Source of the DNA: Perognathus longimembris pacificus
Taxonomy: Eukaryota > Chordata > Mammalia > Rodentia > Heteromyidae
Length of the DNA stretch: 64,000 nucleotides
Reading direction: 5' to 3'
Assembly: GCF_023159225.1 (NCBI RefSeq)
Contig: NC_063181.1
Location: 24,516,073-24,580,072, forward strand
The notes under the pieces: model-generated
What the model saw: only the letters and a program-made list of their open reading frames with translations
Told to the model about the DNA's origin: nothing
Database searches by the model: none
Translations under genes and position numbers: made by a program
In this document: positions 54,801-64,000 of the stretch, piece after piece
Layout: each line of letters begins with the position of its first letter
How positions within the stretch are numbered: the stretch's first letter is position 1

Positions 54801-56738
54801 TACAGGCATGTGCCACCCTGGTGCCCATCTGAAAAACAGATTTTTACCTGAGAAATTTATTCAGTTATTCTTCAGACCTGGGCAAGGAAAAGACAGTTAG
54901 TTAATATAGATAGCTTGAATTAACTTAAAATATTTTTACTATAATATTACTTAAAAAAAGCTTTCAATACAGTGCTATATTTATTTATGTTTATATACAT
55001 GGAACACTAGTTAAAATTGAGTTAAAACTCCTAAGATAACATGATAGTGTTTTACTAAAATGGAATCTCATCTCTAAACTTAAATAAGGTGCTACTAGGA
55101 AATTGTATGTCTACCTGTGTGGGTTTTTTGTTTTGTTTTTTTGGCGCCAGTGGTTGGCTTGAACTCAGGGCCTGAGCTTTTTGCTCAAGGCTAGCGCTAT
55201 ACCACTTGAGCCACAGCTCCACTTCTAGTTTTGTGGGGGATAGTTTATTGGAGATAAAGAGTCTCATGGACTTTCCTGCCTGGGCTGTCTTTGAACTGTG
55301 ATCCTCAGATCTTAGCCTCCTGAGTAATTAGGATTACAGGTATGAGCCATGGGCTCCTGGTGGTGTGTGTGTGTGTGTGTGTGTGTTGAGTTCCTGTATG
55401 GTATAAGTCACATGAGAATCCAATTTCTCCCCACTTTTCCTTCTTTAAGTTACTTACAGATACTTTATGTAATACCATCATAATTTCACTTAGCCCAAAT
55501 TACCATTTATATTTTGAGTTACTATCTATTCTTGTTTATTTAAAAATTTTTTAATGATCTTTGAATAGATACATACACAAAGGGGCTTCACTTCAACATG
55601 TCAGTTTATGAATACAATTCATCTTGATCAGTGTTATCCCTTCCATCATCCCCTCCTCTTATTTATTCCAATGTCATCCATTCCTCAAGTTACCTACTTC
55701 TGTTTTCACATATGTACATTGAGTATTATGGCTGCATTTACCCACCATTCCTCTTAGCATCTGTTCTTTCTTTCTTTCTTTCTTTCTTTTTTTTTTTTTT
55801 TTTTTGCCAGTCCTGGGTCTTGGACTCAGGGTCTGAGCACTGTCCCTGGGTTCTTTTTGTTCAAGGCTAGCACTCTACCACTTGAGCCACAGCTCCACGC
55901 CCAGCTTTTTCTGTTTATGTGGTACTGAGGAATTGAACCCAGGGCTTCATGCATACAAGGCAAGCACTCTACCACTAGACATAGTCCCAGCCCCTTTGCA
56001 TCTGTTCTTATTAACCCACATCAGTCATTTCTCTCATGGCAGCATTGCAAGTGAGCACTGGAAGTTTTAAGTCAGATGATTCAGCATTTTTACTTTAAAA
56101 GGAAAATAAAACAAATCCTAATAAAATTTAACATTAAAAAATTCCCCTGAAAAAATTGTGATATCCCTAATACCTCAATTTGAGACAGAATAGTCTTTTC
56201 TCAAGCAAAAATTGTTTTATAATGTTGCTATGAAATAGAAATTTTACACAATGTCAAAATCATGTTAAGTAATACTATAAGATTGACTTTATTTTTCAGT
56301 TGATAATATTTTAGAATACGTTACATAATTTTTAATAGAAACTGCTAATACTTTGATCTATAGATTTATTGTGGGATGATCTTTATCATTTTATAATTAT
56401 ATGTAGTTAGGGCACAGTGACTACTGTACTTCAGACTCAAGATCAACTCCAATGATTTAAAAATTATAAGGTGAAAATCTAACAGTCTTGAATTACTGAC
56501 TTTAGGAAAACTCTTTTGCACTGTTATGAAGTTATTCCTGAAAATGCTGTGTGTAAGCTTTATTTTGATTTGGAGTTTAACAAACCAGCTAATCCAGGAG
56601 CTGATGGGAAAAGGATGGTTGCATTACTCATTGAAGTAAGTGACACACTTTCTTCATTCACATTTTCATTGATTCATTTAGTGAACTCACTTTACATAAC
56701 ATGTAGGGTCTGTTGTGTTTGTCCTCCTTGTTCCTTTC

Positions 56739-56784
<46 letters not shown>

Positions 56785-59700
56785 CCAGTTTTGGGGCTTG
56801 AACACAGGGCCTGGGTGCTGTCCCAGAGCTTTTTTGTTCAAGGTTAAATGCTCTACCACTTGAGCCACAGCTCTACTGCCAAGTTTTTTGGTGGTTAGAG
56901 ATATGAGTCTCATGGACTTTTCCTACCTGGGAAAATTACATAGGACACCAGGTAATTTTTTTTTTTTACTGTAACATTAGCATACCGAGATCAAGTTCAG
57001 TGAAACTTAGAGAAAATTAGTATCAGGAATTAGTATTTGACAAAATTAGTATCAGCTGCCAGGAATTTTGTATATATTTTATGCAGGTTCTCAACTCCCA
57101 TAGACTGAAATGAGGTTCAGGCAAGTAGAAGATATGGTGCTTGGTAGGGATAATGGTCATACTTTATTCCAAGCTCTTTGCCCATAGACTCATCATTGGC
57201 AGTAAGAAGAGCAGCCTCCTTATGTAGATTCTCTGTGGCTTATTAGGAATTTAGATTCAGAGATTTTTATTGTACTTAAATATGATGGTACTCTTAGCAA
57301 AGAAGTACAACATTATTTTAGAAACTGGATCTTTAATGAAATCATCAAAGTATACATCCCGTTTATAACATACACCAATAAGCAAATGTGAACAGATGCA
57401 CTGAAGTTTAAACATTTTTTCCTTACCCAAATAATCCTTGAACAACTAACCTTCTGCAGCAGCCAAAGTTGAGAAAAAACTAGAAACCTAGGTTCAAAAT
57501 TAAACATTTAAAAATGCTTACCATGTTGATAGTTTGTATTTGACTATATGTCTTTTTTGAATGTATTTCATTTAATACGCTTTTATAAATTCTTATGCTG
57601 AACTTAATTTTATCACTTTGTTTGTTACATGTTTATAATTTAATAAGTACTTTTTGCATAAATTAGTTTAGCTGCTATTTTTGTTTGCCAGACCCAGGGC
57701 TTGAGGTCAGGGCCTGAGTACTGTCCCTGAACTTCTTTTGCTCAAGGCTAACACTCTATCACTTGAGCCACAGTGCCCCTTCTGGCTTTTTCTGTTTATG
57801 TGGTACTGAGGAATCAAACCCAGGGCTTCATGCATGCTGGGCAAGCATTCTACCACTAAGCCACATTCCCAGCCCCTTTAGCTGTTATCTTTAAAATAAC
57901 AGATAGTTAATAAATAGCTGGTTAGTAACATGTATCTAGATTGTTAATGCTCTGGTTTAATTACTTAACTAATAAGTTTTAGTAAAGCCACTGCTACCAA
58001 TTGGACTGAATTCTGCTGCTAATAATTTTGTTAGGTAACAAGTAATCATGTATTTTTATAGATTTTATAAATTATGGATTTTATAATTTTAGATTTTATA
58101 ATTATAGATTTTATAGATCTGTATTTTATAATTATAAGTTCTATATAAAGTTTTCCTTGGGAGAGAAATTAGAAGAGTCTGATTAATTTTATTATATAAA
58201 GAGTCATTAAATTCTCTGAAGCTTCCAAGTTCAGAACACAGCCTTATTTATCAAAAATTTCCAGCCTCTATTAAGTGTGGGTCCCTCTGTCTATATTCTG
58301 GGAATATAATGGTGAGCCCAGAGAGGCATACTTTTTGACATCATAGAATTTTTAATTAATGAGAATAATAAATCAGAATAGATTTGCCTCCATAGATAAG
58401 ATCCAAAATTAAAGTTTAAACAAGTTAGAAACTTATTTCTCTCTTCTGTAATATCCAGAGTGGTTCCATTGTGTTAGGGCCTAGGCTAGTTCTACCTTGG
58501 CTATTCCTAAAGTGTTGTGCTATTCACATTCTCCTAAATTCTGTAGTCTAGTTAGTAGAAAATGGGAGATGGGAAGGGCATCCTGCCTTTAAGAGTATAA
58601 CTTAGAAATGGAGTGTGTTCCTTCCTTTCACATTGCGTTGGCTACCTTTAATCACATGGCCACAATTTGCTTTAAAGGCTCTGGGAAATATAGTCTTTAT
58701 TCTGGATGGCCTCTTATCTCGATACAAATAGGATTTTATTTCTGCAGAAAAAGGAAAGGCCATATATACTAGGAGATACCCTCTGTAATATAGATAAAAC
58801 ATGTCAAAATGACATGGATTGTATAAAACTGATAGAGATATGGGGGAATTTGACATAGATGGGGAGAATGAGGTTTTTTTTTAAACCAAGAAAGTTAGAA
58901 TTTATTAAAGATGTAAGTAAACTCAGAGACAATGAGAGGGGGTGGTATATTCTAATAATACAAAAATGTCACTAAATACAATGAATTCCAAGACTAGAGG
59001 TAGCTTAACTGGCTAGCAAACACTTTTTGCTAATCTCAAGGTAGCTGCACGTTGCAAATAGGAAGACTCATGCAAGGGATGGGTGACTTGTCTGGAGGCG
59101 GCACTAGCAGTACTTTGAAGCAGTTGCATGTACCAGGGACTGTGATAAGTCTTTAGTCTCATTTTCTCTAAATGTTAGGTGGTACTGTTTTTCCCATTTA
59201 TCAGCTGAGGAATGGATGCTTTAGATTTAAACTGAATCAGAGAGCTGGTAAATGGCAAAGGCAGAACTCAAGCCTGGCTCTACATGACTCTGAATCTTGG
59301 GCATCTACCCATGAACCTTCTGTCTGCTGCCAGTGTCAGCAGATCTTGTCTGGGATCTTCGCGGTGGATATGGACCTGATAGGAAAAAGAGATTTTCTTA
59401 TAGTTACAGCAAAACAGTACTATTAATGACTTTAATTAATAGAAAATATTTAGAGGGGTGCTTAAGAAGGAATATTTCATTATGATTTTGAAGGGGGTTA
59501 ATACATGAATTATTTGTCTTCTAGAAGGCTTCTTTAATCTTAAACATCTAATGTTATGAAATTTAAAATACAAATGTAATTTAAAAATAAAACCCATTTT
59601 AATGTATGAGTGAATTGGGAAGATTATTAGATTGTGAATAGAGTTTTTAGTTTTGGTGAGGATTGCTTTTTGTTAAACTTTCTTGTATCAAGATATTTGA

Positions 59701-59914
59701 TTATTTTCTCATAGAAAAATTAAAAGCTCAAGCCATAAATTATTTCCATTTCATGTGTGTTGACAGCATGTTTGTAAAGCACTTCAGGAGTTGTACAGTG
59801 TTCACTGTTCAGCTGAAGATGTTTTCAACCTAGATTCTAGCACTGAGGAAAAATTTAGTCGCCATTTGATATTTCAGCTCCATGATGTGGCCTTTAAAGA
59901 TAACATTCATGTTG
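51644..59914 (+). CDS. PRIMPOL: PrimPol N-terminal half (residues 1-185), four coding exons
   Basis: Archaeo-eukaryotic-type primase with polymerase activity; it re-primes DNA synthesis ahead of lesions in nucleus and mitochondria. Four exons join in phase: 60 codons, 32 plus 2 nt, 1 nt plus 43, 49 plus 1 nt. Motif I, LYFDLEF, places Asp114 and Glu116 at exactly the human positions; motif II SRH gives Ser167 and His169. N-terminus MMRKWEAKLKKIEELASQYE. The catalytic Asp280 motif III, the zinc finger and the RPA-binding tail lie beyond the window. No break in frame. The ATG ATG at 51644 leaves the first or second Met as start; human has Met-Asn, so the first matches. Confidence 0.97.
51875..52025 (-). 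repeat. L1 3' UTR fragment, antisense
   Basis: Reversed 3' end: 'gtacagaggggttacagtta', 'gtgagtacatttcttgtcaa' and a pyrimidine tract, as at 34347. Confidence 0.75.
52409..52614 (-). repeat. IDL-Geo SINE (young subfamily)
   Basis: Reversed, CpG-rich. Perfect 15-bp duplication tgccagtacattttt at 52394-52408 and 52615-52629. Confidence 0.95.
53000..53345 (-). repeat. Degenerate B1-type SINE sequence
   Basis: Reversed blocks 'ctacctgagctggctctgaa', 'ttctgcctgggatggcctca' and 'cctcccaagtagctaggact' suggest two overlapping old copies. Confidence 0.6.
53551..53748 (-). repeat. IDL-Geo SINE with B-box deletion
   Basis: Reversed; jumps from 'catatgtggtactt' to 'cctatatatgaggcaagcac', missing the part that holds the Pol III B box. 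Confidence 0.88.
53770..53980 (-). repeat. Degenerate B1-Geo SINE
   Basis: Reversed and worn: 'gttggatctcagagccttga', 'ctgcctagtctagccttaaa', 'gatctcagcttcctgtgtag'. Confidence 0.65.
54159..54256 (+). CDS. PRIMPOL: PRIMPOL coding exon 2
   Basis: 98 nt. Acceptor tttatatag, donor gtaagt. Encodes DVHVFALECNVGDGQRSYLV and TTYAQLWFYYKF. Confidence 0.96.
54431..54475. repeat. Imperfect (CA)n repeat
   Basis: CA run with G and T interruptions. Confidence 0.85.
54592..54838 (-). repeat. B1-Geo composite SINE
   Basis: Reversed: 'tagtcctggggcttgaactc', 'cacagcgccacttctggctt', 'ggaggtgagagtctcacaga', ending 'ggcatgtgccaccctggtgc'. Confidence 0.88.
55134..55355 (-). repeat. B1-Geo composite SINE
   Basis: Reversed: 'gccagtggttggcttgaact', Geo half shortened, B1 half to 'gtatgagccatgggctcctg'. 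A TG run (55362-55386) follows. Confidence 0.87.
55362..55386. repeat. (TG)n microsatellite
   Basis: Short TG run at the 5' end of the preceding reversed SINE. Confidence 0.92.
55769..55997 (-). repeat. IDL-Geo SINE (old copy)
   Basis: Reversed, with a TTTC/T-rich tail. Duplication gcatctgttctt at 55757-55768 and 55998-56009. Confidence 0.92.
56506..56635 (+). CDS. PRIMPOL: PRIMPOL coding exon 3 (catalytic motif I)
   Basis: 130 nt. Acceptor gactttag, donor gtaagt. Encodes KTLLHCYEVIPENAVCKLYF, DLEFNKPANPGADGKRM and VALLIE; contains the DxE metal-binding pair. Confidence 0.97.
56746..56780. repeat. (TG)n microsatellite
   Basis: TG run abutting a reversed Geo element. Confidence 0.95.
56781..56930 (-). 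repeat. Geo-B1 SINE, truncated
   Basis: Reversed: 'gccagttttggggcttgaac', 'cacttgagccacagctctac', start of the B1 half, then lost. Confidence 0.82.
57681..57876 (-). repeat. IDL-Geo SINE (old copy)
   Basis: Reversed: 'gtggtactgaggaatcaaac', 'catgcatgctgggcaagcat'. Imperfect duplication tttagctg(c/t)tat at 57667 and 57877. Confidence 0.9.
58055..58140. repeat. AT-rich minisatellite
   Basis: Several imperfect copies of an 'agattttata' unit in tandem. Confidence 0.75.
59126..59295 (+). repeat. MIR element (ancient mammalian SINE)
   Basis: Matches the general MIR layout: 'tacca gggactgtgataag'-type start, 'tttcccatttatcagctgag', 'agagctggtaaatggcaaag', 'gcagaactcaagcctggctc'. An open frame across it (59172-59426) is incidental. 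Confidence 0.7.
59767..59914 (+). CDS. PRIMPOL: PRIMPOL coding exon 4 (motif II)
   Basis: 148 nt. Acceptor gttgacag, donor gtaagt. Encodes HVCKALQELYSVHCSAEDVF, NLDSSTEEKFSRHLIFQLHD and VAFKDNIHV. SRH is the nucleotide-binding SxH motif. Confidence 0.97.
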
Positions 59915-60342
59915 GTAAGTTCACTGCCTTTCCAAAAGTCATGGAGTTACATTAAAATCTATACTCATATCTTCCTGTCTTATTCGCATTTTGTTAATAC
60001 TTATCGGATTTTATGGCTGCTCATCTATCCTAAAAAGTGAAGTGTAGTTTTTCACATTTTCAGGATTTACCTCTAGCTTTCCACTTATCTTTGTTTCAGG
60101 AAGGTTAATCTGCTCGTTAGTGCCTCTTATCATAGTTATTGGGGTAGCTATCAGTGTCCCAGTACTGGTTTCTGTTCCAGCAGGATTCATTTATGTTTTC
60201 TGGATCATTTCTTAAGAAGCCTTTTCATTTCAAGTCTTATCTATGATGCCTCATATCTGGATTTCTGACCTTGCTAAGTCCTTGAATTACTTGTAGCTTT
60301 GGGGCTTTGGTTCTCAGGTCACATTTTTTAAAAAGCTTGCTT

Positions 60343-60580
60343 CCAGGTGTCAATGGCTCACACCTGTAGTCTTCGCTACTCAGGACGCTGACCTGAGGAT
60401 CCCAGTTCAAAGCCAGGCTGGGCATGAAAGTCTGTGACACTCTTTATCTCCAGTTAACCACCAAAAAGCTGGAAATAACACTGTGGCTCAAAATGGTAGA
60501 GCACTAGCCTTAAGCCCAAAAGCTCAAGGACAGCACCCAAGGCCCCTAAACCAAGTCCTAGGACTGGCAACAACAACAAA
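60343..60580 (+). repeat. B1-Geo composite SINE
   Basis: Forward: 'caggtgtcaatggctcacac', 'tcttcgctactcaggacgct', 'ctttatctccagttaaccac', Geo half to 'taggactggcaacaac'. Confidence 0.85.
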
Positions 60581-62434
60581 AAGTCCAGACAGAATTTTGG
60601 ATGAATAACATGTCTAAGCCTGCTGGTGTTACTAGAATATTTGTCTCAGGACTAGGCATGTAGAGTCATAAGCCCAGGTATCAAATGAAGCCAGCCCAGA
60701 GGGGAAACAAACAGACAAAATATGAACAGCCAAAGCAAGATTTCAGTTCATGTAACAGGCAACCTATTTTGGAGTTACAGGTATCTTAGTTTCACAAATA
60801 TCTAGAGTAAAAGGTGTGACACAGTCATGCAAGGACTGGCAGGAAAGTCAGTGCTGGATGAGGGTAATGCTAGGTCACTGTCATGTAATGTGCTACATAG
60901 ATCATCTTATTTCCTTGTTTTTGGATTGCTTAGCTGGACATTCCCTCTCTGACTTTTCCTCTCATGCCTTAAGTAACTAATAATTGTAGCATAATTAGGC
61001 CTACAGACTCACTAACCTTGTGTCTTCATTCTATCTTTCCCCTTAGCTCCCTCCACAGGCACATCCTCCCTAATTCCTGAGCCTTTGCAGTTTGAGTGTC
61101 TGCTATCCAGACACTTCCAGTTCACCTGACCTTTTATTAAGACTCAGTGTCACATCTTTAGCCTGATGATTTAGGTTTATGTTCTGGGTAGAAGACAATA
61201 TCCAGTGCTCACTGTGTCCAAGAACTTACCACTTCCTGAGTAGTTTCCTGTTTTCTTTGTCTTCTTTTAATGTTTCATTATAGCAGGGGCAGTTTCTTAT
61301 TCATGGTTTTAATTCCAGAGCTTAGTACTAGTACTTAGTATTAGTACTAATAATACCATTTTAAAAATTAATATAACAAGAAAATGATATCACAGCACTA
61401 ATAAATAAAAGAAGTCATTTAATACATATATGCTAAAAGGATGCATGTTAAGTTGAGTGAGAAAGCAGAGCAAGGTCTGAGGTCTTTTTTTTTATTCTTA
61501 TTTTGTCCTCCATAATGTGCTCTGTGATTACTGGTCACAAGGCTACAATCCGTAGCTCCAGATGAAGAAGAGAATCAACACTTGATAGGTAAATAGCAGT
61601 CTCTGCATAGATACCTACTGAAAGCAGATGACGTTCAGTCTGGGCTTTGGGTAAAACTCCATCATGTAGACAAAAATGGCCTATATGGTCAGAGAGAACA
61701 ACTTAAACAGGAACATGGAAACAGGAGTTTATGCTAATTGTGGAGCAGTGAGTAGTCCAGAGGAGCTAATGTTAGACACTCAGCCCTCATAAATGGGATG
61801 TCATCTAAGGCTTTTCTTCTAAAATCATAAGTGGCTAGAATCAGATACCAGGTAACCCAAACTTTCCCTGTAGTTCACTTCCCTCGGTGTATCTGATGAC
61901 ATTTCAAGTTCCATTCTCAGTCTTTCAGAGATGGGAGTTAGGTTAAAAGTAAGAATCATAGAATTGATCTGTAAAATACATCTGTCAAATTATCTGACTT
62001 TTCTAGGATCAATCAGTTCTTTTGACTTAGCCCATGAGAGTCCCTGTCTAGTGAGAGGAGGTGATGAGGTTAGAGAATGGAAGGAGACTGGGGTAGTTTG
62101 CTGAGAGCCAGTGTGTTAGGATGCATGCTGGCTGACAGGCCTCATGTCCTACTCATGTTGACTCCCACCAAGGCTCAGGTTTGCCACCTCAGCACTACAT
62201 CACAGCTTGCCTCTTTTATTGCCCAGGGTCAAGTAGATAGGATTTTGGGTTTCTAGTACATTAATTACATCAGTTAATGCTTATGAAGTTTTCTTATCTT
62301 TTAAGATATTTTGATGTCTTGTCACTCAGTGTTTATCTCCTCACTCAAGCAATAATCATGTTTGTATTACAAGGATCAAATGGTTTTGCCTTCATTTTTA
62401 TGTTTAGTGTATGTATGTAGGTAGGTAGCTATGT

Positions 62435-62545
62435 CACTTTTCTGAGACAGGTGCTATGTAGCCCAAATTAGCTTCAAACTCATAATCTTCTTGCCTCTGT
62501 CTCCCTAGTGCTGGGATTATAGAATGTATCACCGGAGCTGGCACA
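62435..62545 (-). repeat. B1 SINE (monomer)
   Basis: Reversed B1: 'ttctgagacaggtgctatgt', 'cctagtgctgggattataga'. Confidence 0.78.
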
Positions 62546-62572
62546 TATTTAGTGCTTTTTAAGCAATTGAAA

Positions 62573-62662
62573 TTGACCATGGTGGTACACACCTATAATA
62601 CTAGCACTTAGGAGGCAGGAAGATTATGTGTTCGAGGCCAAATGGGGCTACATAGCAAGAAC
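62573..62662 (+). repeat. B1 SINE, 3'-short
   Basis: Forward B1: 'accatggtggtacacaccta', 'cacttaggaggcaggaagat', 'gctacatagcaagaac'. Confidence 0.72.
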
Positions 62663-62744
62663 GTTTATTATTTGTTTATGTATCTGTGTATTTATTAATG
62701 TGTTCATATATTTATGTATGTATGTAGGTAGGTATGTATTCATT

Positions 62745-62938
62745 CATTCACCAGTCCTGGGATTTGGACTCAGAGCCTGAGCACTGTCCCTGGCTTCTTT
62801 TTGCTCAAGGCTAGCACTCTACCACTTGAGCCACAGTGCCACTTCTGGCCTTTTCTGTTTATGTGGTGCTGAGGAATCGAACCCAGGGCTTCATGCATGC
62901 TAGGCATGCACTCTACCACTGAGCCACATTCACAGCCC
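62745..62938 (-). repeat. IDL-Geo SINE (old copy)
   Basis: Reversed: 'caccagtcctgggatttgga', 'gtggtgctgaggaatcgaac', 'catgcatgctaggcatgcac'. Confidence 0.9.
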
Positions 62939-62965
62939 CTGTTTATTTATTTATTTATTTATTTT

Positions 62966-63162
62966 TTTGGCCAGTCCTGGGCCTTGGACTCAGGGCCTGA
63001 GCACTGTCCCTGGCTTCTTCCCGCTCAAGGCTAGCACTCTGCCACTTGAGCCACAGCGCCGCTTCTGGCCGTTTTCTGTATATGTAGTGCTGGGGAATTG
63101 AACCTAGGGCCTCGTGTATCCGAGGCAGGCACTCTTGCCACTAGGCTATATCCCCAGCCCCT
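62966..63162 (-). repeat. IDL-Geo SINE (young subfamily)
   Basis: Reversed CpG-rich copy only about 27 bp beyond an old copy in the same orientation, separated by a (TTTA)n tract (62943-62966). Confidence 0.94.
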
Positions 63163-64000
63163 ATTTTTTCTTAAAGACAAGAAATTACATTTGTCTTTGA
63201 ATAGGAAAGTAATTGAATCTTATTTAAATGAAGATTTTTTAATAGAGTATGTATATGTTGTCATTTAAGGCTTCCAGCATGTCTGGCAAATAATGTGATA
63301 AGTAAACCTAGTCTATTAAACTGGAGAGATTCAGGAAAGTTTTTCTTACATTATTTTAAGAATTTCCAGATCAATAAGCTCTTCATGGTACTGATAAAAC
63401 CACTGCTATTCAGAATGCATAGGGTAAATGTAAGTACAAAATGGATCTAATTGCTTTCGCTTGGACTTCAGGTCTGAGGCCACAGTTCATCTGTGACCAG
63501 CTTGAGGAAGAGATAGGATTGACAGTGACCTGGGAGCTGTGGGAGTCAGGAAGTCTTAGGGCATCTGGTGGGAGGTAAAGGGGTGAGAATGAGCTGGTGG
63601 GAACCTGCCCACACCCTGACTCCAGGATGGTGTGTCAGAGACTCTCAGTATTCTGTCCATCCTTCTAGCAGCAAGTTTCCCCATGCATTCTGTCATTGCT
63701 TAATCACTATTCAACTTTGTATTAAAAAAGGGGTGCTTTTTAGTGACAGCATGTTAGGCTCAAGCCCATGTTAATAACATAGGAATGATTCAAATACACA
63801 GCTTGTATGCCAGTGGGAATTGAAAGTAAAAGATTGCCTAAAAGAAAGAAAGGGAGTAACAGAAGAGACATACCATAGTTTGTAGGAACAACTCAGTTTT
63901 AAAACCAGTAATCAAAAACGAACAAGCCTTACTGGGTAAAACTGCTGAGAATGGATTTTGCCTAGATTTTAAGTTATAGTTCATCAAAAAGAGTTAGATT

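Larger units (their letters stand above)
54257..56505 (+). other. PRIMPOL: PRIMPOL intron after coding exon 2
   Basis: Holds a CA-rich run (54431-54475), three SINEs and a TG run. A segment at about 55560-55660 may be old repeat. Nothing recognised at about 54840-55130 and 56010-56505. Confidence 0.8.
56636..59766 (+). other. PRIMPOL: PRIMPOL intron after coding exon 3
   Basis: Contains a TG run and partial SINE, an old IDL-Geo, an AT minisatellite and a MIR. Nothing recognised at about 56935-57660, 57895-58050, 58140-59120 and 59300-59766. Confidence 0.8.
59915..64000 (+). other. PRIMPOL: PRIMPOL intron, continuing past the window
   Basis: No further PRIMPOL exon was found; the next one must lie beyond 64000. 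Unique AT-rich sequence with nothing recognised at about 59915-60340, 60590-62400 and 63165-64000. Confidence 0.75.

Noticed and set aside
55560..55660. Possible additional PRIMPOL exon or L1 piece
   Set aside because: No splice signals or frame continuity, since coding exons 2 and 3 already join in phase; repeat identity too weak to call.
59172..59426. 84-codon frame within a PRIMPOL intron
   Set aside because: Overlaps a MIR repeat and lies between well-defined exons; not an alternative exon as far as can be seen.

Overview
This is nuclear DNA from a rodent, most likely a geomyoid (kangaroo rat, pocket mouse or pocket gopher). The evidence is about 22 copies of a dimeric SINE: a left half like the tRNA-Ala-derived ID element and a right half like the Geo monomer. 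Published work describes this pair (IDL-Geo) as restricted to Geomyoidea. The window also holds B1-type SINEs, B1-Geo composites and rodent-type L1s. I cannot tell the genus from sequence alone.

Two cellular genes are present, head to head. CASP3 (executioner caspase-3) is on the minus strand: six coding exons between 26332 and 16441 add up to exactly 277 codons with consistent splice phases. PRIMPOL (primase-polymerase, formerly CCDC111) is on the plus strand: probable untranslated exons at about 33790-33956 and 50351-50427, then coding exons at 51644, 54159, 56506 and 59767 (residues 1-185). The gene leaves the window on the right. Between the two 5' ends lies a GC-rich island (about 32880-33960) that looks like a shared bidirectional promoter. 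This matches the human arrangement at 4q35.1.

Layout: 1-14700 is intergenic, filled with SINEs, microsatellites and old L1 pieces. 14700-16440 is the probable CASP3 3' UTR (with a SINE in it). 16441-26332 holds the CASP3 coding exons and introns. 26350-33200 is CASP3 intron 1. 33200-33960 is the promoter island. 33957-50350 is PRIMPOL intron 1, which carries two large elements, both antisense to PRIMPOL: a gammaretrovirus-like endogenous retrovirus (35373-41047) and a full-length but broken L1 (about 43063-50010). 50351-64000 is the 5' part of PRIMPOL.

The most notable items are these. (1) The retrovirus has 308-bp LTRs that differ at one base and a 5-bp target duplication, so it is young. 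Yet it lacks most of RNase H and env, has several pol frame breaks and an altered protease active site, while Gag is open through to its zinc knuckle. (2) The L1 ORF1 has a 14-codon (two-heptad) tandem duplication, later split by a SINE. (3) There is a possible in-frame upstream start for CASP3 in an alternative first exon. (4) CASP3 has Phe at the position of human Ser65, next to the P1-binding Arg64. I found no CRISPR array, no true tRNA or rRNA gene and no clear sign of a wholly new system.
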